Shown here in pieces: positions 1-7,478 of a DNA stretch of 7,716 nt. Location: NCBI GenBank assembly GCA_031266635.1, contig JAISAN010000194.1:1-7716 (forward strand). Direction: 5' to 3'. Below the pieces are notes generated by a model. It made no database searches and was not told the origin of the DNA. It saw nothing but the letters and a program-made list of their open reading frames with translations. The position numbers and the translations under genes were made by a program. This DNA is from Treponema sp. Its GTDB lineage: Bacteria; Spirochaetota; Spirochaetia; Treponematales; Breznakiellaceae. Numbering within the stretch: the stretch's first letter is position 1; every line of letters starts with the position of its first letter.

Positions 1-225
1 TTCAAGATTCCCATTCAGGGGGCCATAGGCAGCCAGATCATCGCCCGGGAAACCGTCAACGCCCTGCGGAAAGACGTGCTGGCCAAATGCTACGGCGGCG
101 ACATTACCCGCAAACGGAAACTGCTGGAAAAACAAAAGGAAGGCAAAAAGCGGATGAAGATGGTAGGCGATGTGGAACTTCCCCAGAGCGCGTTTTTGGC
201 AGTGCTTAAAACCAAGGACGAGTAG
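1..225 (+). CDS. lepA: Elongation factor 4 (LepA), C-terminal fragment
   Basis: Frame 1 is open from the window edge to the TAG at 223-225, giving 74 residues of a protein that is normally about 600 long, so only the C-terminal domain is here. The tail has the family signature: a YGGDITRKRKLLEKQKEGKK stretch followed by KRMK, then VGDVELPQSAFLAVLK. This basic C-terminal domain is unique to LepA among translational GTPases and contacts the ribosome near the peptidyl-transferase/A-site region. The GTPase acts on stalled or mispositioned ribosomes. The gene converges on the DUF115 gene, with only 12 bp between the two stop codons and no clear terminator hairpin there. The start, the GTPase domain and the promoter lie outside the window. 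The identification is firm because this motif is very specific. Confidence 0.97.
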   Translation, partial: FKIPIQGAIGSQIIARETVNALRKDVLAKCYGGDITRKRKLLEKQKEGKKRMKMVGDVELPQSAFLAVLKTKDE

Positions 226-237
226 CGGGGGAATTGT

Positions 238-1986
238 TTAAGGCGCCGGTTCAGCCAAAAGCTGTTCCCAAAGCCCGATAAAGAGATCAAGTTCCGCCCG
301 GACCCGTTTGAGGAAGGATATATCCGTCCCCGGCGGCCTTCTGCCCCCGGTTCCCGCACAGTCGGGGAAATGGGCCCAAAGGTAATCGGCCCCGTCCAAA
401 AGCCCCTCCAGTTCTTCCTGAACAGCCGGGGTTTCCCCGGTCAGTATCTTCCGCAGTTTGATGAGGGAATCCCGCTCCCGGCAGGCAAAGTCCCGGAGCG
501 CCGCCGCCCTCAGGCCGCCGGGGTCCGGCAGCTCCGCCGCCGGGGCCTTAATGGCGTCCCGTTTTCCGCCGCCACGCGCCGGGGCCGGTCCGGCGGAAGT
601 CTCCAACAGGGCGCAGGCCGCCGCCATATCAAGCGGCAAAGGCCCCAGGGGCAGGCCGTCGCTGACAATGTCGTGGAGCCGTTTTTCCCCGGCGAATTCC
701 CGTTTAAAAAGATCCCGGTAACCCCTCATGGCCGGATCACAACGGACCGCCGTCCCGGATTTCGCGGCGGCCCCGGATACCGCGGGGCGGAAGGCGGCGC
801 CGATATTGAGGATGTCCCGGAACCGGTTTTGCCGCCGGAGTTTTTCCTGGTGGCCCGGAGTAGACCGGGCATGGTATTTGTCCAGGGTAAAGGAAAAATC
901 AATGCCGCCGGTAAGAACCGGGCCGGAACCCAGGGACAGGGCAATGGCCGCCGCGCTCAGGGCTACGGAACCCAGGGGGGGGAATAGGGCGGGAAGAAGT
1001 CCGGCCGCCTCCAGCCGCCGAAAAAGGCGTATATCCGCCCAGGGCGTATAAAAAAGGCAGGTTCGGCCCCCCAGGATTTCCCTGGTGGCCGGCAGCGCGG
1101 AGAGATCCATAAGGACCGGTATTTTCCAGTCCCCGCTGCCGATAAAATCCCGGAGATTCCAGTGCTGGCTTTCCAGCGCAACCACCAGATCGGGCTTGAT
1201 GTTTCGCGCCATCAGGCAGGGAAGGGCGGTGTCTACCGTGACGATCCTGAAGGGGCGGGGGGGAAAAACGGATAGAAGCTCCCCAAAATGGGCGGAAAGC
1301 CCTTCCAGCGTGGCGTCCAGCGAAGGGCCCGCTCCCAAAATCAGGATCGGATCGTCATAGAAGGAAAGTTTGGAGAGGGAAGGGGCCCGGGGTATGAGAT
1401 TCAGATTTTTTATCGCGTTTTTGATATAGAGCCGGCCTAATTTAAGCAGGGTCATGGCATTACCCCAGTCCAGGGCAATATCCTGGTTCAGGGCCTCTGC
1501 CAGGGAATCATAAAGTTCCGGGTCAAGCCGCCAGCCCGCCGATAAACGGAGGGTCTCCAGGCGGCGGAAACTTCGGCTGCCCCAGGTTTTTCTGACCAGG
1601 GCGCAGAGCCCCGCCGGATCCCTTGTTCCGGTTAAACACAGCCGGGGTTTATCCGGAAAGAGCGGGGGAATCGTCTTTTGGGAAAGAGCCAGTAACTGTT
1701 CATCGGCCTCGACGCAAAGAACCGCCGAATGGGGAGTTTGTTCCAGCTTGTCCAGAAGCTTTTCCAGCCCGTATCCATAGAGAGGGGAGGGGCAAAAATA
1801 GAGGGTCCGGTCCACCGGCGTGAGGGCGGTAACTATCCGTTCCGCCTGGGCCGCCGGGTCAAGACGCGAAAGAAGGGTTTTCCCCTTATAAATGACCGAA
1901 AACCCCTGGGGGCACTGGATCTGCCGGGGAATATTTTCGGGAAATGTCCCCTGACCCGGAAAGGTCAGAGGAGTTTCACCGGGCAT
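238..1986 (-). CDS. DUF115 / MptE-like (Maf-family) protein
   Basis: A 582-residue cytoplasmic protein with no signal peptide. The N-terminal part (about 30-120) looks like the N-domain of motility accessory factors: YKGKTLLSRLDP, then LYFCPSPLYGYGLEKLL and AVLCVEADEQLL. The central part (about 185-390) is the DUF115/MAF_flag10 domain, with the glycine-rich GAGPSLD loop at 218-224, VDTALPCLMARNIKPDLVVALES at 251-273, and LTGGIDFSF at 358-366. Known members include flagellin glycosyl-transfer Maf proteins (nonulosonic acid transfer) and the archaeal 6-hydroxymethylpterin pyrophosphokinase MptE; sugar transfer seems likelier in a spirochete, but this is inference. The region after residue 400 is Ala/Pro/Gly-rich, less typical, and ends in helical segments. 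The ATG lies 5 bp after the chaperone stop, so the genes are probably cotranscribed and translationally coupled. The antisense strand carries long spurious open frames because the gene is G+C-rich. Confidence 0.85.
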   Translation of the reverse strand: MPGETPLTFPGQGTFPENIPRQIQCPQGFSVIYKGKTLLSRLDPAAQAERIVTALTPVDRTLYFCPSPLYGYGLEKLLDKLEQTPHSAVLCVEADEQLLALSQKTIPPLFPDKPRLCLTGTRDPAGLCALVRKTWGSRSFRRLETLRLSAGWRLDPELYDSLAEALNQDIALDWGNAMTLLKLGRLYIKNAIKNLNLIPRAPSLSKLSFYDDPILILGAGPSLDATLEGLSAHFGELLSVFPPRPFRIVTVDTALPCLMARNIKPDLVVALESQHWNLRDFIGSGDWKIPVLMDLSALPATREILGGRTCLFYTPWADIRLFRRLEAAGLLPALFPPLGSVALSAAAIALSLGSGPVLTGGIDFSFTLDKYHARSTPGHQEKLRRQNRFRDILNIGAAFRPAVSGAAAKSGTAVRCDPAMRGYRDLFKREFAGEKRLHDIVSDGLPLGPLPLDMAAACALLETSAGPAPARGGGKRDAIKAPAAELPDPGGLRAAALRDFACRERDSLIKLRKILTGETPAVQEELEGLLDGADYLWAHFPDCAGTGGRRPPGTDISFLKRVRAELDLFIGLWEQLLAEPAP

Positions 1987-1994
1987 GGCTCCTA
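1984..1994 (-). promoter_or_regulatory. RBS overlapping the upstream stop codon (translational coupling)
   Basis: On the minus strand the junction reads GAATAGGAGCCATG. The TAG stop of the chaperone gene is contained within the AGGAG Shine-Dalgarno sequence of the DUF115 gene. The SD-to-ATG spacing is only 2 nt, shorter than usual, but I see no better in-frame start nearby. A terminating ribosome would sit directly on the start, which suggests coupled reinitiation. Confidence 0.6.
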
Positions 1995-3530
1995 TTCTTG
2001 GGGCCAGAAGTAACGGAGGAAGGTATCAAAAAACTGGTCCTCCAGTTTTTCATTGGTGAGAAAGAAAGACCGGAGCGTCTGATCGGCATTGGAACTCAGC
2101 CAATAAGAAGATAAATTGGATTCAATACCTTCGGAGACCGATTCATCCGCGGAAATTTCTTCCAGGGGAAATAAAACCAGCACATTGCTGCCCTGTACCA
2201 GCGGGGCAGAAGGAGTGTTCAGGGGGGCGGAAAAAGCGGTCCGCCAGAAATTTTCATCCGATACGGCGCCGGAAAGTTCATCAACCGAAAAGGACGCCAG
2301 GCTTCCAAAAAGATCAAGCTCCCCGTAATTAAGGGGGAGGGGACCAAAATGCCGTTTTTCAAGACTCTGTTCAATAATCGCCCCGTCAAAGCCCCTTTCC
2401 TGAACCTGGAGAATAAATTCCTCCGCCTTTGTTATGGCCCAGTCTTCCATCCGGCCCCATTCAAATTCCCTGATATAGGACCGGATTTTTTCCAGGGTGG
2501 CGGCATCGCCGGTATCCGAGGGGCTTACGGCTTCTTCGGCCCTGAAAAAAGCCCAGCCGGAATCAATTTTGACAATATCACTGTACCCGCCTTTTTCCAG
2601 GGTAAAGAGTTTTTCCCGGTCTTCCGCGCCGGGAACCTCTATTAAAAGTTCGTGGGCCAGTTTGACGCCCATATCCCCGCCTCTTTCGGCGTAACTATCC
2701 TGGGATTGGGTGGTGGCGGCTTCCTCAAAGGTAGTGGTCCCTTCTTTTATGGAATTGAGGATTCCCTGAGCCTCCCGCTCGCCGGAATTAATGGTAATTT
2801 TTGAAAAATGGGTAACCCGGAACAGATCGGGATTTTCCTCCCCGTAGGCGAGTACTTCCGAATCGGGGTAGGCGTCAATGGAAAAGGAGGCCATATCAAA
2901 AGTCCGCTGGGGCGAGGCCATTTGGCCAATAAACGCCGCTTCCTGGGCCGGTTTCAGGAGGCTGGTAACATCGGCCCGGTAATATTGTTCGGCGATACTC
3001 TCCTGTATCTGACGCCAGAGGATCAAACGGGTGTTGTTATCCAGCGACTCGTACCGGGCCGCGGAAAAACGGCCGTTTTCCTGAAATATGGGCAGCAGGG
3101 CTACTTCCCGGTCCACCCGCTTTTCCGGCGTGGTGTACCTGGCCTTCGCCATTTCCTGAAGAATCCCCGTATGAATGACGGTTTCTTCAAAAGCCGCCCG
3201 CCAAATCTGGTAACTCATCATCTGGGAATTGCTGTCATTCATGGGAAACTGTTGACGATACCGTTCTTCAATATCTGCCCGAATCTGGGCAAAATATCCC
3301 CCGGGAACATAGTTGATCGGCGCTTTGTTGTAATAACCGAAATTTAAATCCGTGGTACGGCCCAATTCGGTATTGGGCACTATGGCGGGAACCAGAACAA
3401 AAGCAACAATTACGATAATAAGAATAACAAAAGTACCAATAAAAATAAACGGACTTGCCTTAAAACGCCGGAGCCATTCCGATTTGGTGGAACCTTCCTC
3501 TGGGGACGGTTTTTTCTTCTTGGAAGCCAT
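1992..3530 (-). CDS. Membrane-anchored SurA/PpiD-like periplasmic chaperone (parvulin family)
   Basis: 512 residues from the chosen ATG. The N-terminus is short, cytoplasmic and Lys-rich (MASKKKK), followed by one strong transmembrane helix at about 28-51 (FIFIGTFVILIIVIVAFVLV). The rest should face the periplasm, which is the PpiD layout. Residues about 75-215 are a helical SurA-N-like chaperone region. A parvulin rotamase domain spans about 240-335, with H241, TTQSQDSYAERGGDMG at 273-288 and LEKGGYSDIVKIDSGW at 311-326. A second, degenerate parvulin-like segment (about 395-460) ends in a VLVLFPLEEI strand. The usual G-[WY]-H-[IF]-I motif near the end of the parvulin domain reads GWAFF, so the histidine is missing and catalysis may be weak or absent, as for E. 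coli PpiD. The expected role is folding of secreted or outer-membrane proteins leaving the Sec translocon. A barrel protein is encoded just upstream, a plausible client. The gene has its own likely promoter and is coupled to the DUF115 gene. Confidence 0.85.
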   Translation of the reverse strand: MASKKKKPSPEEGSTKSEWLRRFKASPFIFIGTFVILIIVIVAFVLVPAIVPNTELGRTTDLNFGYYNKAPINYVPGGYFAQIRADIEERYRQQFPMNDSNSQMMSYQIWRAAFEETVIHTGILQEMAKARYTTPEKRVDREVALLPIFQENGRFSAARYESLDNNTRLILWRQIQESIAEQYYRADVTSLLKPAQEAAFIGQMASPQRTFDMASFSIDAYPDSEVLAYGEENPDLFRVTHFSKITINSGEREAQGILNSIKEGTTTFEEAATTQSQDSYAERGGDMGVKLAHELLIEVPGAEDREKLFTLEKGGYSDIVKIDSGWAFFRAEEAVSPSDTGDAATLEKIRSYIREFEWGRMEDWAITKAEEFILQVQERGFDGAIIEQSLEKRHFGPLPLNYGELDLFGSLASFSVDELSGAVSDENFWRTAFSAPLNTPSAPLVQGSNVLVLFPLEEISADESVSEGIESNLSSYWLSSNADQTLRSFFLTNEKLEDQFFDTFLRYFWPQE

Positions 3531-3544
3531 ACACAATACCTCAC
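3528..3544 (-). promoter_or_regulatory. Ribosome binding site that decides the chaperone start
   Basis: The minus strand reads GTGAGGTATTGTGTATGG. The frame can be opened at the TTG (3534-3536) or at the ATG (3528-3530). GAGG at 3539-3542 lies 8 nt from the ATG but only 2 nt from the TTG, so the ATG is the better start and the protein begins MASKKKK. Confidence 0.7.
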
Positions 3545-3568
3545 GATAAAAAAATCTGGTAATGAATT

Positions 3569-3598
3569 AGAATACCATTTTGCCGGGCCGAAGGTCAA
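3569..3598 (-). promoter_or_regulatory. Putative sigma-70 promoter for the chaperone-DUF115 operon
   Basis: On the minus strand, TTGACC (3593-3598; 5 of 6 matches to the -35 consensus) is followed after 18 nt by TATTCT (3569-3574; 4 of 6 matches to the -10 consensus). Transcription would start near 3562, leaving a leader of about 30 nt before the ATG at 3530. It lies in the only gap between the barrel gene and the chaperone gene. Read-through from upstream remains possible because no strong terminator is visible in the gap. Confidence 0.45.
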
Positions 3599-3616
3599 CA
3601 ACTCGCAATGCCGGGC

Positions 3617-6007
3617 TTAAATCCAGAAGGCCAGACCTGCCTGGAAGCGGTTATAAAAACGGAAATTTCCTGCCTTATTGGTCCACCGGTCCTTGAAATA
3701 CCGGGTATATTTGTCGCCCCAGGTCAGAGCCGCCCCTTCCACCAGATACCCAAGCCGCAGGCTCAGTCCTTTTTTGAACGGCAGTATATCCAGCTTTATC
3801 TGGGTGTAGGGCATATTGATGTACGTTTGATCGACAAAAGTCCAATGGTTAACCCCTGCTGTCAGGGTTCCCAGAAAATAGTTGCTGTAGAAAGTGTATC
3901 CCAAGCCGCCCCCAAGCCCGAACACAAAATTGTTTTCCGCTTTTTCTTCGATGCCCAAACCGGAATTTATAACCCGGTCATGATCCGCCCCGGGAATGTC
4001 ATAAATATTCTGGTTTACCGGAGCCGCGAATACACCTTCCAGGGTTACATTCGCTATGCCGATCTCCAGATCGCCCTTGATGGACAGGAGATCAAAATTC
4101 GCCATATCCGTTAAAATCATGGCGCCGAAGCCAAATCGGTTATGCAGGGGAACCGCCATGTTCCTGGCCCTCCGTTCTTCCTGTTTCCGCCGCCTTTCCT
4201 GCTCTTTAAGTTCCTGTTCCCGTCTTTTCGCGTTTTCCGCGGCCTGCTGCTGCCGCTGGGCAATTTCCCGTTTTTCCCGCTCAATTGCCTCCTGCTCTTC
4301 AATATATTGCTGCTGCCGGTTGAATTCCTCCTGCTGGCGGGCCAGTTCTTCCTGACGCTGGGCCAGCTCATCCTGTTCCGCCCGCGCCTGCCGCTGTCTG
4401 GCAAGATCCGCCATTGACTGGGGCCCGGCGCTCTCCCCCTCCGCGCCGGCTTCCTCCGGGGCTTCCGCCGCCGTCTGATTCACGGCCGCGGGAACCGGGG
4501 GCGGCCCGGAGGGCGGCGGGGGTATTAAAGCCGGAAACTGCGTTACCGCTTCTACCCGTCGTTCTTTTTTGGCGATACTCGGCGCCTGTTTTAGGGGGAT
4601 TCTTTTTACCGGTACCAGCTGGATAAATTCATTGGTGTTTTCCCCGCTCCCCCGTTCTTTGCCCAGCTCCTGATAGCCGTTTATGGAACTGATTTTGACA
4701 TGGGTGTTGCTGGTATTTTCCACCGGAACATTGGGAAAGACAACCCGAAGCCGCTGGGTGGAATCGGCGCCGATTTTGGAGCCCGAGAGCCGGAGCTGGC
4801 TGTACAGGGGGAAGGTCTGGGACTGAATTATTTCATCCCGGTCATTCACCAGATCCGCGGTAACCAGGTATGGGCGGAGCCCCTCAAAATGGGGAATTTT
4901 TTCCGGATTGTATATAGTTTGGATAGGGGACTGGGGCCAGCCGTCGAAACCCCATTTCCGTTTGTTGCCGGTTTTCTGAAGCCCCTGGGATACATCGTTA
5001 AGCATGGTCTGGGCTACCCGTAAATCCACCCCCCGTCTAAGGCTGATGTTGAATTCCAGGCTTGCGGTTCCTGACGCATAGTCGGTATTTCCAAACTGTT
5101 TCGGATTGGGGGTATAATAAATCGCGAAGGGGGGATGATCCACAAAGAGTTTTTCCATTTTAAGGATATTTTGTTTCCATCTTTCCTGCGCCGCCGCGTC
5201 ATCGGCAATAGCCGTTCCCGTGCCTACTCCCAGAAGTTCCTCTTCGGCCTTGCTTTGTTTCAAAAACCCCTTGCCGATGGACGAGTCCAGCTGTTTCGCC
5301 CTGTTTTTATAAAAAAGGGAGTCAAAAGAATTACCGGCAAAATCGGCGTCTTCAGCCTGGGCCATAGCGGTCCGGGCCTGAACCTTGTTTATCTGAATCC
5401 CCGCCAGAAGTTCCGCCAATCCGGCGCCGGTAAGGATAATGCCCATGTCGGGGAACATATTGTTTAAAGCAATTTTTACGGCGCTGTTGTTCCGTATGTC
5501 GTCCTGGGAATAAAAACCGTTATTCACCGCGATAATAACCGGCCTGATGGTTCCCCTTTCCCCCTGCTGAAGCTGAATAAATTCCATCTGGAGGTTATAA
5601 ACGGTACGGCCTGTTTTGACAATTTTGCTGGTGATCATATATTCACCGTTGGCAAATTCTCCCAGGCTGGGGGAATTTGTTTCCGAGCCGTGGCTCAGCT
5701 GAAATTCCAGTTCCTTCTGAATCTGGTTCAGGGTATTTTGATCCCGGGAAAGAAGTTTTACTTCCGAAAAATTGTTGAGGACCGTGTTTATCTGATTGGC
5801 CACCAGGGACGCGGCCCAGGGAATATCATCGGCATTTTCCAGCCCCGTGGGCAGTACGGCAACGTTAACATCATCCCTTCCCTTGTTTGGTTCGAGCGTT
5901 CCCGGCTTTGGCGCCGCCGCCGTTTTCCCTGCCGGAGACCAAAAAAACAGAATAAGGCAGGTCAGAAAAAAAACGCGCTTCAAAAAACCGGCGGCTATAC
6001 TGTCCAA
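3617..6007 (-). CDS. CsgG-like / coiled-coil / outer-membrane beta-barrel protein, function unknown
   Basis: A 796-residue exported protein, not a named family that I recognise. Layout: signal peptide about 1-31 (L9-K-R, hydrophobic 12-22, Ala-rich end, no lipobox); CsgG/TolB-N-like alpha/beta domain about 46-190 (VNVAVLPTGLEN, then VKLLSRDQNTLNQIQKEL); a second domain about 260-445 shared with the upstream lipoprotein (HPPF 291-294, KTGNK 345-349, KWGF 351-354, WPQS 357-360); a Pro-rich linker about 494-507; a long Q/E/R-rich coiled coil about 530-617; and a C-terminal region about 618-796 with alternating aromatic/hydrophobic strands and Gly turns, ending FRFYNRFQAGLAFWI. A terminal aromatic/hydrophobic strand of this kind is typical of outer-membrane barrels recognised by BamA; roughly 8 strands would fit the length. 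The TTG start at 6007 is favoured by AAGGAAGG at good spacing. A later in-frame TTG at codon 9 would give a cleaner signal peptide (MKRVFFLTCL) but has no SD. The gene follows the lipoprotein gene by 16 bp, so they are one operon. Confidence 0.8.
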   Translation of the reverse strand: MDSIAAGFLKRVFFLTCLILFFWSPAGKTAAAPKPGTLEPNKGRDDVNVAVLPTGLENADDIPWAASLVANQINTVLNNFSEVKLLSRDQNTLNQIQKELEFQLSHGSETNSPSLGEFANGEYMITSKIVKTGRTVYNLQMEFIQLQQGERGTIRPVIIAVNNGFYSQDDIRNNSAVKIALNNMFPDMGIILTGAGLAELLAGIQINKVQARTAMAQAEDADFAGNSFDSLFYKNRAKQLDSSIGKGFLKQSKAEEELLGVGTGTAIADDAAAQERWKQNILKMEKLFVDHPPFAIYYTPNPKQFGNTDYASGTASLEFNISLRRGVDLRVAQTMLNDVSQGLQKTGNKRKWGFDGWPQSPIQTIYNPEKIPHFEGLRPYLVTADLVNDRDEIIQSQTFPLYSQLRLSGSKIGADSTQRLRVVFPNVPVENTSNTHVKISSINGYQELGKERGSGENTNEFIQLVPVKRIPLKQAPSIAKKERRVEAVTQFPALIPPPPSGPPPVPAAVNQTAAEAPEEAGAEGESAGPQSMADLARQRQARAEQDELAQRQEELARQQEEFNRQQQYIEEQEAIEREKREIAQRQQQAAENAKRREQELKEQERRRKQEERRARNMAVPLHNRFGFGAMILTDMANFDLLSIKGDLEIGIANVTLEGVFAAPVNQNIYDIPGADHDRVINSGLGIEEKAENNFVFGLGGGLGYTFYSNYFLGTLTAGVNHWTFVDQTYINMPYTQIKLDILPFKKGLSLRLGYLVEGAALTWGDKYTRYFKDRWTNKAGNFRFYNRFQAGLAFWI

Positions 6008-6020
6008 TGCATCCTTCCTT
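6005..6020 (-). promoter_or_regulatory. Ribosome binding site for the TTG start of the barrel protein
   Basis: The minus strand reads AAGGAAGGATGCATTG. AAGGAAGG (6013-6020) gives SD cores 5 and 9 nt from the TTG (6005-6007), which opens the long frame. The ATG inside it (6010-6012) opens only a five-codon frame (MHWTV, stop). The same ATG-CR-TTG arrangement is seen at the lipoprotein start. Confidence 0.6.
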
Positions 6021-6023
6021 CAT

Positions 6024-7478
6024 TCATTCGCTGGCAGAAAGCTGCGCGAAGTTGTTGTGCCAGGTTAAAACAAAAATATTCCGCATCTTTTTTGAAGGCA
6101 GCGTCAGGTTTGAGGCAATCCTGATATAATCCGTTTCAAGGGATTCCCGGGCGGTTTTGTCATTTATCTTCACGATTCTGACCTGGGGGTCGCCGGTTAA
6201 TAAATCAATGTTCATTTTTGAAAATTGGACTTCAATATTCTGGCTTGAACCGGCGTAGATTTTTCCCCCCGAAGTTACCAACTGGGCGTCCATATTGAAA
6301 ACCGCGGTATCAATCACATCGCCGTCGTCGTTAAGCAGTTCCGCGGTAATCTCGTACTGTAAATTCTGATTAAAAATTTTTGCGCTTTTTGGCCAATCTT
6401 TGAATCCCCATTTTTCCTTGTTCCCCGTTTTTTTAAGATCGTCAAGAATGATCTTCAAAACCTTGTTCATAGTGTCGAATTCTACGGATTCCCGGAGGGT
6501 TGCGCTGAATTTAACCGCCGCTTCATGCCTGGCATAATCGGTCTCCCCCGCCGGTACTGTTTTGGGAACAAAAATAAGTTCAAAGGGCGGGTGTTTTTGA
6601 TAATGTTCTTCAAATTGATCCAGCATAATTTGAAATTGTTTTTGCTGTTCCGCGTCATTTTGCAGCGCGGCGCCGGTACCCATTTGGCTCATGTCGTTTT
6701 CGGTGGAAGCCAGAAGTTCAATAGCTTCAAGCTGTTTTGAATCAAAGGCGATGGCGTTGGTAAGGTAGATAAGTTTCTCTACCGAATTCTCGTTTCCCGC
6801 GGCAATACCCTGGGCCAGGGCTATCGCTCCCTGGGCTTCGGACATGGCGATGCTCCGAATCGCCGCTTCTCCCTCGGCGGTCAGGTTTACATCCATTTGT
6901 TTAAGCAGATCGATAGAAGCTTCCCTGAGGGGCCTCAGAGACCGTAGTTCCGCCATGCTTACCGCGGCAACGCGGCTGGCCCTGATCACGGCGGTCTCGG
7001 CGTTAACAATGGTAAGGTGCAAGCTGTAGTCGTTGGCGTTCATTTTTTCCATTGTGCCCGTGAGCAGGAACTGGGCATTGGTGATGTTGCCGATTCTGAT
7101 AATGGTATTTTTGTCGCCGCTGTTTTGACTTAACGATAAATTTTGCTGTTCAAGAACCTGGGAGATAGTCTGCCGGTCAATTATTTCCATGCCGGAATAC
7201 CGGGAAAAATCCGAACTCAGGTTGCCCTGAATAAAGCTTAATAGCCATTGTTCGTTTTCGGGCAGCGTCCTCCCGCCCGCGGCCCTTCCCTGGGGCAGCA
7301 GTACCGCCAGCGTTATGCCGCCGGCGCCGTCTCCGGTAAAATAGGGGCCGGCAAATTCCGGCGCAACGCCGGCGGCCGGTGAATATGACATACAGGAACC
7401 CAGCAGTAAACACAGGGCCGCTATCCCCGTATAAAAAAATTTTAGCCCGGCATATCCCGGCGGAGTGATAGGATACAA
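6024..7478 (-). CDS. CsgG/TolB-N-like lipoprotein, paralogue of the downstream barrel protein
   Basis: A 484-residue predicted lipoprotein. The N-terminus carries K13, a hydrophobic core (FFYTGIAALCLLL) and the lipobox LGSC with Cys29; Ser at -1 is common in spirochetal lipoproteins. Residues about 54-200 form a CsgG/LpoB/TolB-N-like alpha/beta domain: ITLAVLLPQG, then FSRYSGMEIIDRQTISQVLE, FLLTGTMEKM, and a strand YSLHLTIVNAETAVIRAS. A helical Ala-rich stretch follows (about 200-260). Residues about 266-440 are the domain shared with the barrel protein: GTG 267-269, HPPF 296-299, TDY 313-315, KTGNK 350-354, KWGF 356-359, WPKS 362-365, then a beta-rich block with TAELLNDDGD. The protein ends soon after; it has no coiled coil or barrel. 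It is probably anchored in a membrane facing the periplasm and may pair with the barrel protein. LpoB-type activators and CsgG pores use this N-terminal fold, but neither role can be assigned. The start is TTG with AGGAG 7 nt upstream. Confidence 0.82.
   Translation of the reverse strand: MYPITPPGYAGLKFFYTGIAALCLLLGSCMSYSPAAGVAPEFAGPYFTGDGAGGITLAVLLPQGRAAGGRTLPENEQWLLSFIQGNLSSDFSRYSGMEIIDRQTISQVLEQQNLSLSQNSGDKNTIIRIGNITNAQFLLTGTMEKMNANDYSLHLTIVNAETAVIRASRVAAVSMAELRSLRPLREASIDLLKQMDVNLTAEGEAAIRSIAMSEAQGAIALAQGIAAGNENSVEKLIYLTNAIAFDSKQLEAIELLASTENDMSQMGTGAALQNDAEQQKQFQIMLDQFEEHYQKHPPFELIFVPKTVPAGETDYARHEAAVKFSATLRESVEFDTMNKVLKIILDDLKKTGNKEKWGFKDWPKSAKIFNQNLQYEITAELLNDDGDVIDTAVFNMDAQLVTSGGKIYAGSSQNIEVQFSKMNIDLLTGDPQVRIVKINDKTARESLETDYIRIASNLTLPSKKMRNIFVLTWHNNFAQLSASE

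Noticed and set aside
370..987. 205-codon plus-strand open frame
   Set aside because: It lies antisense to the DUF115 coding region, is rich in Arg/Gly/Pro as expected for the shadow of a G+C-rich gene, and has no recognisable domain.
2808..3347. 179-codon plus-strand open frame
   Set aside because: It is antisense to the chaperone gene, whose transmembrane helix and parvulin motifs are clear, so this is a shadow frame.
3546..3576. Possible rho-independent terminator after the barrel gene (minus strand, GGTA...TACC then T7)
   Set aside because: The stem is only about 4 bp and A+T-rich, and it overlaps the proposed -10 box; it is too weak to call.
3581..3616. Direct repeat TGCCGGGC (3581-3588 and 3609-3616)
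   Set aside because: Eight bases in a G+C-rich gap; easily due to chance and not arranged as a hairpin.
3608..4114. 168-codon plus-strand open frame
   Set aside because: It is antisense to the barrel region of the 796-residue protein and has no coherent protein features.
4157..4420. Low-complexity region that might be a tandem DNA repeat
   Set aside because: The Q/E/R-rich stretch encodes a coiled coil with varied codons and no exact repeating unit in the DNA.
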